Numbered from the stretch's first letter, positions 34,971 through 43,528 are shown. The stretch is 64,000 bases of DNA from Bacillus sp. AFS015802 (GCF_002561455.1 NZ_NTUP01000066.1:106800-170799), one strand, 5' to 3'. The notes: generated by a model not told the origin, from the sequence alone. Made by a program: numbers and translations.

Positions 34971-35255
34971 ATGTTGGTGACGGAGTATGCGAAGGGGAAT
35001 GAGTTGAATTTTCGGGTTGAGAGTTTGAAGGTGTATGGGGTGTTGGTGGAATTGTTGGGTGAGGAGCGGGAGAGGCGTGGGGATGGGTATGTGTTGGTGA
35101 GTTATCGGGAGTTGTGGGAGGGGTGTAAGGCGGCTGGTGTGGTGAATGGAGTGGATGAGGGGTTTGCGGTGATGATGGATATGGTGGGTGTGGTGGAGGC
35201 TGGGGGATTGATTGGGAGGGAGAGGGTGAGTGGGGGGAGTTGGGTGAGGAGTTAG
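34971..35255 (+). CDS. small hypothetical protein of the replication module
   Basis: A 94-residue protein starting MLVTEYAKGNELNFRVESLK, with a helical, winged-helix-like look (SYRELWEGCKAAGVVNGVDE). It has a good ribosome site (AGGGAGG) and shares the extreme G-ending codon use of the preceding three genes, which argues it is coding and part of the same unit. Function not recognised. The opposite strand is open too, but that is a by-product of the G/T-rich composition. Confidence 0.5.
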   Translation: MLVTEYAKGNELNFRVESLKVYGVLVELLGEERERRGDGYVLVSYRELWEGCKAAGVVNGVDEGFAVMMDMVGVVEAGGLIGRERVSGGSWVRS

Positions 35256-35285
35256 GGTGGGTTTGAGGTTTTGTATGGATGAAAA

Positions 35286-35311
35286 GGAAGCACAAGAACT
35301 CCCATGCTTCC
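35286..35311. other. gap 35256-35591: hairpin, otherwise nothing seen
   Basis: This 336-bp AT-rich gap separates the G-rich module from the regulator. It holds a GGAAGCA/TGCTTCC hairpin (35286-35292 with 35305-35311) without a U-run. I see no gene. The sequence AAGGGGGTG at 35567-35575 is the ribosome site of the next gene. Confidence 0.4.
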
Positions 35312-35591
35312 CTATACAGGTATATCTTTTGATCAGCCTATTTCCCCCTAGCCTACTATCTAGCTTCTCTATTCGTTCAACCATATATTATTCAATAAAT
35401 AAAAAAGTAACGTATAAAATATTGGTCTAAAGTTGGTGTTGTTAATCTTTTAGTTCAATTTTTTGAAGTAGAAAGTTCGTAAAAATTGTAGGAAAATGAC
35501 ATATTATAAGTAATTCTCATTAGAAAATAATATTTTGCTAGGGTAAAATAGTATGAAAGTCGTATGAAGGGGGTGCTCCCGAATTCAACAT

Positions 35592-36863
35592 ATGTCGATT
35601 GGTCATAAAGTGAGATACCTGCGAAAGAAAAAACAGATGAAGCAGGAGGAGTTGTCCAAAGGGATCTGTTCCGTTTCTTATTTATCTAAAATTGAGAATG
35701 AGATTCTGCAGCCTAGTGATGAAACCATGCAATTATTGTTAAATCGGCTTGGTTATATTGAAGAGACGAATGCTTTAACCCGTATACAGGAGCTTCTTAC
35801 CAAATGGAATATCACTCTTATGAAAAGAGATGAGAAGGAATCTAAAAATCTTTATCATTTTTTTCAAGAAAAAGACTTTATTAATGAAGGGATACACCTT
35901 GAGTATAGAGTCCTCCGTATTCAGTATTCCCTTCAACAAAATATGCTTGCTCAAGTAAGGAAAGAGCTAATGAATTTAACAGAGAAGATAATCGATATGC
36001 CTTTAAAGACAAGATTTTATTTCTTTAAACATAGCGCCTATTATTATTACCATGTAGGGAAAATGGGAGAAGCCGTAACCAATATCATTGAAGCTCAAAA
36101 ATTCATTTCCTTTTTGGAGCTTTCTACACTAGAACTTGCGGATTTCTACTATGCCTTTTCCTTTGTGAATAGTAAGAACAATGATACGAAAACGGCTGTC
36201 AAATACGCAGAAATGGCATTATCCAGTTATCAAACCATCTATATGTTAACCAAATGTGTAGATTGCCACATCCTATTAGGCATTTGCCATAAAAGAAATT
36301 TTCATTATGATTTGGCCTTTGAACATTATGAGGCAGCCCACACCCTGGCGAAAGAAATTGATTATCAAGAAATGCTGCACCCCATTATACATAACCTTAG
36401 TAGCTTATACAGTATATTGGGGCAGCATGACGAGGCTCTTGGGTTATTGCAGGAGCTTTATAGTGAATTATCCAATTTTCATTCTTATACTAGTGCCCGC
36501 ATCGTACTCTCTCTGGTGAAAGAATATTGTAAGGAGGGCAGGAAGAGTGAGGCGGCACAATGTCTGAGCAAAATTTATCTTGCGATTCAACAGGATCCAT
36601 CTTTGAAATCACTAGGTTCTGAATACATATTTTTCGATTTGATGCTTGGGGACCAATTTGAAAAATTGGATAGGGAAATGGAGAAGACCATCATACCTGA
36701 ACTCATGAAGCAGAATAAGTATCTCACCTTATCGGGATTTTGTGATTATTTAGGGGAATACCATGTGGAGCAATCAAGATATAAGAAGTCATCCTATTAC
36801 TTTCAGTTAGGGAAAGAATTACTGGTGAAGTCGATACAGAAGAATACTGGGGTTAAGATTTAG
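35592..36863 (+). CDS. RNPP-type HTH-TPR transcription regulator
   Basis: A 423-residue protein. Residues 3-60 are a Cro/C1-type helix-turn-helix (IGHKVRYLRKKKQMKQEELS, VSYLSKIENEILQPSDET). The rest consists of tetratricopeptide-like helix pairs (for example LELADFYYAFSFVNSKN, HILLGICHKRNFHYDLAFEHYEAAHTL split at 20, and EYHVEQSRYKKSSYYFQLG), the layout of NprR/PlcR-type proteins that bind imported peptide pheromones. The ribosome site AAGGGGG lies 18 bases before ATG 35592 but 9 bases before an in-frame ATT at 35583, so the true start could be three codons earlier. It precedes the first permease pair. No obvious partner peptide gene lies directly downstream. Confidence 0.8.
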   Translation: MSIGHKVRYLRKKKQMKQEELSKGICSVSYLSKIENEILQPSDETMQLLLNRLGYIEETNALTRIQELLTKWNITLMKRDEKESKNLYHFFQEKDFINEGIHLEYRVLRIQYSLQQNMLAQVRKELMNLTEKIIDMPLKTRFYFFKHSAYYYYHVGKMGEAVTNIIEAQKFISFLELSTLELADFYYAFSFVNSKNNDTKTAVKYAEMALSSYQTIYMLTKCVDCHILLGICHKRNFHYDLAFEHYEAAHTLAKEIDYQEMLHPIIHNLSSLYSILGQHDEALGLLQELYSELSNFHSYTSARIVLSLVKEYCKEGRKSEAAQCLSKIYLAIQQDPSLKSLGSEYIFFDLMLGDQFEKLDREMEKTIIPELMKQNKYLTLSGFCDYLGEYHVEQSRYKKSSYYFQLGKELLVKSIQKNTGVKI

Positions 36864-37121
36864 GTCCGAAAAAAGGAAAAGCAGCTTAGACTATTTAAAC
36901 CGGAGGCTCACTCGTTGCCGTCGGTTTTCTATATGAAAGGACTGCTACACTTCAAGTTTATGAGGTGAAACCTCTCGGCACAAAGAAATTCGTCTAAGAG
37001 AAGACATTTCTTGTTCAATTATTTGAATCCGCTTCAATCGATATTGATTACAGGGAAGAAAAACGTAAAATGAAGGGTGAAAGAGTAGGTATATTCATAA
37101 ACAATCAAAAGAGGTGGAGAT

Positions 37122-37991
37122 TTGCCAATCGTTCATTCTGTTTTGTCCTTTATCTGGAAGATTGTATCCTCATTAAGCGCAATCATTTGTATAAGCTGTG
37201 TCCCATATTTATTCGATGACTTTAAACCTGATTTTTCAGCCTATGGACAAAAAATGCTGGATCTGCTGACGAGTCTGTCCTCACTGCAAGATTTGGAATT
37301 CAGTACAGGCAGAAGTGTATTCAGACCCATTTTTCCAACCATCTTCCCACCATTAGTACAATCATTGATTCTTGTTGGGGGATCATTGATTGTGTCCATT
37401 TTCATAGCGCTCATTATTGCGTTCACCATTGTGAACCTTAAACGAAAAGTGATTAATGTTTTTCAAGAGATTTTTACTTATATCCAAGCCGTCCCTGATA
37501 TTTTTAATATTATTTTACTGCAGATTCTTATTGTATGGGCTTACCAGAAAACCAATATACAGTTTCTGAATTTTGCCTCTTATGGAGAGGAGCAGGCGAT
37601 CTTTCTCCCGATCCTTTCATTGAGTATCACCCCAACGATGATCATCACAAAATTATTGATTACCCAAATCCTTGAAGAACTCACAAAAAGTTATACCAAT
37701 CTCGCTTTGGCAAAAGGTCTATCGTTCCAAAGAATGATATTGGTTCATGTGTTCCGGAATACGGTTTATTCGCTCTTTCATTATTCAAAAACCATCATCC
37801 TGTTTTTCTTGACGAATTTATTAATAGTGGAATATTTGTTCAATATCCCGGGCATTATGTCATTCATTCTGCAATACCCTTATCCAGAGGTCTTTTTCAT
37901 TGGTATCTCTTTCATCTATTATCCTATCTTTCTTCTCTTCCAGTGCTATGAACTATTTGTGCCAAATGTGATAAAAAAGGGGGGAGCCTGA
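37122..37991 (+). CDS. DppB/OppB-like ABC transporter permease
   Basis: A 289-residue membrane protein with about six hydrophobic segments (for example SLILVGGSLIVSIFIALII and FFLTNLLIVEYLFNIPG) and an EAA-type loop LALAKGLSFQRMILVHVFRN that docks on an ATPase. The VEYLFNIPGI motif is typical of dipeptide/oligopeptide permeases of the DppB class. The start is TTG with GAGGTGG upstream. It directly abuts the DppC-like gene (next start follows the stop). No ATP-binding or substrate-binding protein gene is nearby, so it must borrow them or act differently. A sister pair lies at 45526-47414. Confidence 0.85.
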   Translation: MPIVHSVLSFIWKIVSSLSAIICISCVPYLFDDFKPDFSAYGQKMLDLLTSLSSLQDLEFSTGRSVFRPIFPTIFPPLVQSLILVGGSLIVSIFIALIIAFTIVNLKRKVINVFQEIFTYIQAVPDIFNIILLQILIVWAYQKTNIQFLNFASYGEEQAIFLPILSLSITPTMIITKLLITQILEELTKSYTNLALAKGLSFQRMILVHVFRNTVYSLFHYSKTIILFFLTNLLIVEYLFNIPGIMSFILQYPYPEVFFIGISFIYYPIFLLFQCYELFVPNVIKKGGA

Positions 37992-39026
37992 TTGATTCGA
38001 TTTGTATTCAAAGATAAACGATTTCTGGTTGGATTTCTTTTTATTAGTGTGATGCTAGTGGCAAGTCTCTTGAACACAGTTCTTAATGATGGGGATATCA
38101 GACAAATGACGGCGAAATACGAAAATGGTCAACTCGTTGAAACCGCACCGTTTAAACCATCTTTAGCGTTTCCTTTGGGAACCGACGGCAGTGGGAATGA
38201 TTTGCTCCATGTCATTATAGAGGGAGCTAAGTATACAATGGGTATTTCCATTTGCATTGCTCTAGTTCAAATCATCCTGGGAGCTGTAATCGGAACACTC
38301 TTCAGTGGATATCTCAACAAAACCTTTAAAGTCACAGAGCATTTTCTCAGTACGTTTTCAGTCATACCGATCACCCTGATGGCCTATTTCATCTTGATAA
38401 ACGTCCTGACGATGCCCATTGATGGGTTTGGTGAACCTTTTTACTTAAGGGCTTCTTTTGAAGCAATGATATTGGTATTGCTGCCTTTACCCAGCGTTAT
38501 ATTGTACATAAGCAAAGAAACTCAAAAGATCCTGAATAAAGAATTTGTACTAGCTTCCAGGACTCTAGGCGCAGGTACTTTACGGATTATTGTCTTTCAT
38601 GTATGGAAGCATCTCGTGCAGAAACTCATCATCCTGTTCATCCAGCAGCTCAATCAAATATTAATCATTCTGGCGCATTTGGGATTGTTGAAGATGTTTT
38701 TCGGAGGAACGGTTATAGATTTCTCACCGGTACAGGATCCCCCTAAAACATTGTCATTTGAGTGGTCCGGTTTGATTGGTGATTATTTTGAAACCCTCTA
38801 TATTCATCCCTTTATCGTCCTTGTTCCTATTACGTTTTTCGCCTTAACGATTATCTCTATCAATTTAATCTTGAACGGTTTGGAGAGCGTATATGAGAGT
38901 TCGTATAGAAAGGTCGTAGAGGGAAACCGAATAGTTAGCCAGGTATCTAAAGTAGAAAAAAACCCGAATACTCGTGAGGATGATTTTATTTTAGTAGATA
39001 AAGTGAAGAGATACCATCAACTGTAA
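37992..39026 (+). CDS. DppC/OppC-like ABC transporter permease
   Basis: A 344-residue protein beginning with a membrane helix (FLVGFLFISVMLVASLL), then the exported loop FPLGTDGSGNDLLHVIIEGA which is the characteristic P-LGTD-x(2)-G-RD-like signature of DppC proteins (the usual arginine is replaced by N), and further helices with the EAA loop LASRTLGAGTLRIIVFHV. TTG start immediately after the partner's stop. It should pair with the DppB-like protein as the transmembrane core of a peptide importer. A terminator follows. Confidence 0.85.
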   Translation: MIRFVFKDKRFLVGFLFISVMLVASLLNTVLNDGDIRQMTAKYENGQLVETAPFKPSLAFPLGTDGSGNDLLHVIIEGAKYTMGISICIALVQIILGAVIGTLFSGYLNKTFKVTEHFLSTFSVIPITLMAYFILINVLTMPIDGFGEPFYLRASFEAMILVLLPLPSVILYISKETQKILNKEFVLASRTLGAGTLRIIVFHVWKHLVQKLIILFIQQLNQILIILAHLGLLKMFFGGTVIDFSPVQDPPKTLSFEWSGLIGDYFETLYIHPFIVLVPITFFALTIISINLILNGLESVYESSYRKVVEGNRIVSQVSKVEKNPNTREDDFILVDKVKRYHQL

Positions 39027-39081
39027 AAGTGGCGGAGCATGGATATAAAGTTATTAAAAAATCCATAACAAATTAGAAAAG

Positions 39082-39117
39082 GGATGAATGAGAGGTTTTC
39101 TCGTTCATCCTTTATTT
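39082..39117 (+). terminator. terminator after the first permease pair
   Basis: GGATGAATGAG pairs with CTCGTTCATCC (one G-U), followed by TTTATTTTTA. Confidence 0.8.
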
Positions 39118-39138
39118 TTATCTAAAGGGAGTGGACTT

Positions 39139-39252
39139 ATGTTGGCGCTTTTTTCAGACATAAAGAGTGCTTTCTTCCTGGCTAATTCTCTTACTACTCT
39201 TTTTCTCCAGAGAGCCACTCTACCTATCCCCCTTGCCTACTGGAACAATTAA
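39139..39252 (+). CDS. possible 37-residue peptide ORF
   Basis: ATG preceded by AAAGGGAG, encoding MLALFSDIKSAFFLANSLTT and ending LPIPLAYWNN. It is hydrophobic and could be a secreted peptide, but it lies after a terminator with no clear promoter, and may be chance. Listed because the neighbouring regulators are of the peptide-sensing type. Confidence 0.25.
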   Translation: MLALFSDIKSAFFLANSLTTLFLQRATLPIPLAYWNN

Positions 39253-39269
39253 AGGCACTTTCCACTTAT

Positions 39270-40547
39270 TTAATTCCTCTCATCATCAACTGTTAAATAT
39301 TTTTCCCAACAGGCAAGGGCTTTAGTTTTTTCGTCTCGCTGTAGATAGATCTTGCCCATTCGTTCATAAAGTTCTTGTTTAAGTTCAACCTTTTCAGTCA
39401 TTTCAAGTGTATGTTCCAGGAGGCTGATTGCTTCCTCAGTGTTCCCATCTGAAATATACACATCCGCCATCAGTACATGCATTTTAAACATTTGTGGAGA
39501 ATGATTACGTTCTTTGCTTTTCTTCATAAATAGAGTAAAGTACTCTTTTACTTTTCCATATTGTTCATCACCTGAATAGCAAACCGACATTTCATAAAGT
39601 GTGTTTAAATAGCCAATGTCATCATTTAAGTGTTGATAGAGTTTGTGAGCTTTTTGCAGATATTCAATAGAGCGTTCAATTTGTGTATCATATCTATTTA
39701 GAATGCCAAGGTTTGTATACGTACCTGCCAGGTTTAAAAGATCTTCAGATTCTTTGAAGAAAAATACCGCATGTTCATATGATTTCCGAGCCTCCTCATA
39801 GTTTAGTATCCGCCTTTGACATAGCCCCAGTACCATGTATGCTCTTCCGGTTTGGTAGAAGATTGACGTCCTCTTACTGCTTTCTATCGCTTGTTTCAGG
39901 AAGCGGATGGCAGAGTAATATTCTCCTAATCTTGCATGAGCACTTCCTACGTTAATGAGTAGTGCGATTTTTTCAGTGCCACTGAGTTTATGATAAATGG
40001 ATTCGTTATAGGACTCATCAAGGTATTCAAATGCTTTGTGTATTTCATTATGTTCAATATAAAGATTCACTAAATGATTTGTGCTTCGGAGTCGTTCTTC
40101 TTTATTTGCTCCTGAGTAAAGGTCACAACTCTTTTCATATAGTTGGATGGCATTCTTCGTATTCTTAAACAGCATTTCCTGGATTTTTCCCTTACAGAAG
40201 AAGAGTAGTGCTTTTTCATTGTTAAGCAAGTTTTCTTGGAATTTTTCAACTTCAATCACCTGTTCATTTACCGTGGAGAAGTCCCCGTTGATCACAGCGT
40301 ATTCTAACGAAGAGAGAGCTTTTTTTACATCCAGCACTAAAGCGGGAGTCTCCTGATCTTCTAAAAATTCATTAATATCACACTTTAACCGCTCACTAAA
40401 TTTTTTTAACAACTTAATGGAGGGCTGTACCTGCCCTTTCTCAATTTGACTAATATAGCTGCGATTGACGATGCCATCCGCCAAGTCACTTTGGGTAAGC
40501 TTCTTTTTGGTACGTATTTCTTTAATCTTTATTCCGACAGAATTCAT
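39270..40547 (-). CDS. RNPP-type HTH-TPR transcription regulator, divergent from a peptide gene
   Basis: The frame opens at 40562; ATG 40547 (after AAAGGTGG) gives about 425 residues starting MNSVGIKIKEIRTKKKLTQS. Helix-turn-helix at about 5-60 (LADGIVNRSYISQIEKGQVQ), then serial TPR units (for example NVGSAHARLGEYYSAIRFLK; AGTYTNLGILNRYDTQIERS; LYERMGKIYLQRDEKTKALA). This is the architecture of NprR/PlcR-like regulators that respond to reimported peptide pheromones. The gene is divergent from a 46-residue secreted-peptide gene 120 bp away, a typical RNPP pair, and lies just upstream of the lasso peptide operon, which it probably controls. Confidence 0.85.
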   Translation of the reverse strand: MNSVGIKIKEIRTKKKLTQSDLADGIVNRSYISQIEKGQVQPSIKLLKKFSERLKCDINEFLEDQETPALVLDVKKALSSLEYAVINGDFSTVNEQVIEVEKFQENLLNNEKALLFFCKGKIQEMLFKNTKNAIQLYEKSCDLYSGANKEERLRSTNHLVNLYIEHNEIHKAFEYLDESYNESIYHKLSGTEKIALLINVGSAHARLGEYYSAIRFLKQAIESSKRTSIFYQTGRAYMVLGLCQRRILNYEEARKSYEHAVFFFKESEDLLNLAGTYTNLGILNRYDTQIERSIEYLQKAHKLYQHLNDDIGYLNTLYEMSVCYSGDEQYGKVKEYFTLFMKKSKERNHSPQMFKMHVLMADVYISDGNTEEAISLLEHTLEMTEKVELKQELYERMGKIYLQRDEKTKALACWEKYLTVDDERN

Positions 40548-40578
40548 GATAAAACGAGCCACCTTTTACAAAAAAGTA

Positions 40579-40607
40579 TTGACAGAAAATTCTAATATGG
40601 TTATATT
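40579..40607 (+). promoter_or_regulatory. sigma-A promoter of the peptide pheromone gene
   Basis: Perfect -35 TTGACA (40579-40584), 17-bp spacer, -10 TATATT (40602-40607). AATTGTTA just downstream and TAACAATT near 40662-40669 form an inverted repeat around the leader, a possible operator. Confidence 0.75.
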
Positions 40608-40682
40608 TAAATTGTTAGTAAATTATAACATATTTATTCAATTTTAGAAATGTTAATAATAATAACAATTATGGAGGTAAAT

Positions 40683-40823
40683 ATGGAACGAAATAAAATA
40701 CTACTTATCGCATTACTTTCCTTTCTACTAATTTTTTTAGGAACATGGAAATATAACGAGTTTAACACCAAGGCTGATGAAGAATGGCCAAGAACGAGCC
40801 CTCCAATTGGCCAAGAAAGCTAA
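40683..40823 (+). CDS. secreted pro-pheromone candidate (46 aa) paired with the divergent RNPP regulator
   Basis: MERNKILLIALLSFLLIFLG begins with a short basic end and a strong hydrophobic export segment, followed by TWKYNEFNTKADEEWPRTSP and the tail PIGQES. This matches the design of PapR/NprX/Phr precursors: an N-terminal signal, a charged linker, and a C-terminal part from which proteases release a 5-10-residue signal. GGAGG stands 7 bases before ATG, and the gene has a near-consensus promoter. The divergent HTH-TPR regulator and flanking peptide permeases support the role. The mature peptide is unknown; the region WPRTSPPIG is a candidate. It is too short for standard ORF callers. Confidence 0.7.
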   Translation: MERNKILLIALLSFLLIFLGTWKYNEFNTKADEEWPRTSPPIGQES

Positions 40824-40911
40824 TTAGCTATTTTATTTAACTTTTTTGGATCATGTTTGTTCAAAGGTTTTTAATATTAATAGTTTATAATTCTAAACAA
40901 ATTTATTAAAT

Positions 40912-40962
40912 AGTACTTAATGTACATAAATACTATTGTTTAGTTATTGTAGGAGTACTTAA
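40912..40962 (+). promoter_or_regulatory. lasso operon control region with AGTACTTAA direct repeats
   Basis: AGTACTTAA occurs at 40912-40920 and 40954-40962, exactly 42 bp apart (four helical turns), downstream of a TATAAT box (40886-40891) that has no good -35 box. This arrangement would suit an activated or repressed promoter; which regulator binds is unknown. Confidence 0.4.
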
Positions 40963-41011
40963 AGAACGGTAATAATAGAAAATATTAAGATCAGTTGAGG
41001 TGATTATTTTA

Positions 41012-41281
41012 ATGAAATCTATAGCGTTGGCAGAAGGAGTGTATCTTCAAAAGAATGAAGGATTTACAACTCTATTTGACTACAATAATAGTTTGTATTA
41101 TAGCTTAGATGATGTTGCGGGAAATATTCTTGAAAAAATATTGGAACAACCAAATATAGAGAAGGCAGTAGAACAACTTGTTACTGAATATGATGTAGAT
41201 GAGGTTAGATTGATTGCAGATGCACAAAGACTTGTAAATCAGTTAAAAAAAGAGGCTTTATTGCAGGTTGAGTATGATTAG
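41012..41281 (+). CDS. lasso peptide biosynthesis PqqD-like leader-binding protein (B1)
   Basis: Start ATG 41012 is fixed by GAGGTGAT seven bases upstream; 89 residues starting MKSIALAEGVYLQKNEGFTT. The small beta-strand-then-helices layout with YYSLDDVAGNILEKILE is the RiPP recognition element/PqqD fold. It binds the precursor leader (YxxP motif) and presents it to the B2 protease. It overlaps the B2 gene by 8 bases and is the first gene of the operon. Confidence 0.88.
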   Translation: MKSIALAEGVYLQKNEGFTTLFDYNNSLYYSLDDVAGNILEKILEQPNIEKAVEQLVTEYDVDEVRLIADAQRLVNQLKKEALLQVEYD

Positions 41282-41666
41282 AAATATTAGAATATTCATT
41301 CTTTTATATTATTACTATAATGCACTCGATAAACATGGCATTAAGCCAGTTATGGAAAAACTCAAGATGAAAAAAATGAAATGCAAACGGCATAAAGTAG
41401 ATATAACGGTTGAAGAGGTTGTTAGTTTTTGTAACAAATTAGAGAGTGTGAGAATAAAGCATCCTTTGAAAGATAAAGCATTGTGTCTACATAAATCAGT
41501 TGTAGCCTACTCAATGCTTGTGGAGAGAGGTATAAAGGTGGATCTTTTAGTAGGGATAGCCAAAGGGGAGTTTGAGGCTCATTCTTGGATTGAATTTAAG
41601 GGAAGAGTATTAAATGATAATCATGATTACGTAAAACAAAAATACAAAATAATTATGGGCATATAA
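41274..41666 (+). CDS. lasso peptide leader peptidase (B2, transglutaminase-like)
   Basis: About 130 residues from ATG 41274. The catalytic triad is visible: Cys in ALCLHKSVVAYSMLVERG, His in EAHSWIEFKG and Asp in LNDNHDY. This is the transglutaminase-like Lasso_B2 cysteine protease that removes the leader in ATP-independent cleavage after B1 delivers the precursor. Very close coupling with B1 and the C gene (17 bases downstream). Confidence 0.9.
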   Translation: MIRNIRIFILLYYYYNALDKHGIKPVMEKLKMKKMKCKRHKVDITVEEVVSFCNKLESVRIKHPLKDKALCLHKSVVAYSMLVERGIKVDLLVGIAKGEFEAHSWIEFKGRVLNDNHDYVKQKYKIIMGI

Positions 41667-41683
41667 CAAAGGGAGTTTTAACT

Positions 41684-43480
41684 TTGGGGACAATTGCAGG
41701 TGTAAAATCAGAAAAACTTCATAAAGAAGCTATTACAAAACTTATGTTGAATATGTTTAGCACGACCTATGAAGAAGGTGAAGTATCTTGGGAAACAACT
41801 GAAAAGGTCGGTTTAGGATTTGTTAACGACTTTATTGAGTATCAAGATGAAAAAAAAGCAATTAGATATAACCTAAATGATTGGACATTGTATATTTGCA
41901 TGGATGGTAAAGTGGATAATAAAGATGAATTATGTAAATTACTTAATGTGGAAAATTCTTATGATATAACAGACCATTTGTTAATTTGTCTCCTCTATTA
42001 CAAATTCAAAAATGATTTTCCAGGTTATTTAAAAGGCCAATTCGCTATTTCTTTATATGATGAAAAGAATGATCAAGTCTGCTTAGTGAAAGACCCTATA
42101 GGGTTGAAACAGTTGTTTTATTATGTAAGTGACACCAAAGTTTTCTGGTTTACAGAAATAAAGCAACTAAAGAACTCTATGCCACTTGAAGTTAATTTGT
42201 CTTATATTGAAAAATACCTTGGTTCTCAGCCAGGGGCATATGCAGATACTGCATATAATAACCTCTTTAGAGTAGAAGCTGGAGAAATAATATTAATAAA
42301 AAACTCCAAAAAGATCACTAAAAATAAATATTATTCATTTCCTAATAATCCTTTAATGTATAAAGATGAAGTGGACTATATAGAAAGATTTAGAGAACTA
42401 TTCAAAATTGCTGTAAAAAGAAGTATACCAAGTAAACCTCAACAGATAGGTTTTTCTTTAAGTGGTGGCTTGGACTCCTCAAGCATCTACTCATATGCTA
42501 ATTATCATAAGTTTGTATCTCCATCTAATGCAGCTACTTTTTCTTATACTTTCAAGAATAATGCTGATGCAGATGAAACTGAATATATAAAGGAAGTTTT
42601 GCGATACTATCCATCCACTAAACAACACTTCTTCGATTGTAGTGATGAATGGTGCTTTAAAGGTGGGTTGAATACTTTTGGAGAACAAGATGAGCCTTAT
42701 CCTTTGTACGGATATAGCCTTTCATCAATTATTCCAAGAGCGGTTAGAAAAAGTAATATAAAGGTTTTAGTTAGTGGCCATTGTGGAGATCACGTGCTAA
42801 TGGGTAATTTAAACTACTTATATAACTTACTTTCTACCTTCCAATTAAATTCATATATTAAGCACCTTGGAATTTGGAGAGAACAATATACTTTAAGATC
42901 ATTACTATTAAAGTATTCTAGGAGACCGAAAAGTATTAATGTTAAAGCCCCATTGTGGCTGAAAAAAAATAGTTCATTTAATGATGTAAATCAAGAGGAA
43001 GTATGCTGGGATGACCAATCAAGAAAAAAATATTTTGATGGTATCGTTTATCAATCTGGTCACGAATGGGTGACTCAGTACATTTCAAAACAGTTTGGTG
43101 TTGAAACAAGGTATCCTTTTATGGATATTGATTTAATGGAATTCTTATTAAATATTCCCGTCCATTTAAAGCAAAATCCCAAATATGATAAATACATTCT
43201 AAAAGAAGCATCTAAAGGAATCCTTCCAGATAAAATACGAAATAGAAGACAAAAAGCTGGTCATAGCAATTTGATAACCAAGGGCATTAAAAAAGAGTGG
43301 GGTGGATTTCAGAATCACTTGAATTTAGAGGCGTTAGAAAGTTTAAATTTTGTAGATAGTGAACAATTCCAAAAGACGATTAAAGAGTTCTATATGGGCA
43401 AGATTAATAATTACTCTGATATTGTTCCAATTACAAGAACCCTCTCTGCAGAAGTATGGTTAAGGGAAAGATTAGGTTAA
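41684..43480 (+). CDS. lasso cyclase, asparagine-synthetase-like (C)
   Basis: A 598-residue protein homologous to asparagine synthetase B. The N-terminal glutaminase-like domain lacks the Cys2 of true synthetases (MGTIAGVKS), and the PP-loop SLSGGLDSSSIYSYANY at about 263 activates the acidic side chain with ATP. Lasso cyclases use it to join the N-terminal amine of the core to a Glu/Asp side chain. TTG start with AAAGGGAG. It ends 75 bases before the precursor gene. Confidence 0.92.
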   Translation: MGTIAGVKSEKLHKEAITKLMLNMFSTTYEEGEVSWETTEKVGLGFVNDFIEYQDEKKAIRYNLNDWTLYICMDGKVDNKDELCKLLNVENSYDITDHLLICLLYYKFKNDFPGYLKGQFAISLYDEKNDQVCLVKDPIGLKQLFYYVSDTKVFWFTEIKQLKNSMPLEVNLSYIEKYLGSQPGAYADTAYNNLFRVEAGEIILIKNSKKITKNKYYSFPNNPLMYKDEVDYIERFRELFKIAVKRSIPSKPQQIGFSLSGGLDSSSIYSYANYHKFVSPSNAATFSYTFKNNADADETEYIKEVLRYYPSTKQHFFDCSDEWCFKGGLNTFGEQDEPYPLYGYSLSSIIPRAVRKSNIKVLVSGHCGDHVLMGNLNYLYNLLSTFQLNSYIKHLGIWREQYTLRSLLLKYSRRPKSINVKAPLWLKKNSSFNDVNQEEVCWDDQSRKKYFDGIVYQSGHEWVTQYISKQFGVETRYPFMDIDLMEFLLNIPVHLKQNPKYDKYILKEASKGILPDKIRNRRQKAGHSNLITKGIKKEWGGFQNHLNLEALESLNFVDSEQFQKTIKEFYMGKINNYSDIVPITRTLSAEVWLRERLG

Positions 43481-43489
43481 ATTGTATAA

Positions 43490-43509
43490 AAATAAATAAT
43501 TATTTATTT
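43490..43509. repeat. 20-bp perfect AT palindrome between the cyclase and precursor genes
   Basis: AAATAAATAATTATTTATTT reads the same on both strands. As RNA it forms a weak, purely A-U stem that could mark a processing site separating the cyclase mRNA from the precursor mRNA. Confidence 0.6.
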
Positions 43510-43513
43510 ATAA

Positions 43514-43528
43514 AGTAGTGGGCACCTA
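43514..43528 (+). repeat. left arm of a 15-bp inverted repeat flanking the lasso precursor gene
   Basis: AGTAGTGGGCACCTA; its perfect reverse complement is at 43737-43751, so the precursor gene sits in a 208-bp segment between the arms. Confidence 0.85.

Noticed and set aside
34294..35384. Long minus-strand open frames opposite the DnaB helicase and the following small ORF
   Set aside because: They are Pro/His/Ser-rich low-complexity translations that arise from the G/T-rich coding strand; the plus-strand frames have domains and ribosome sites.
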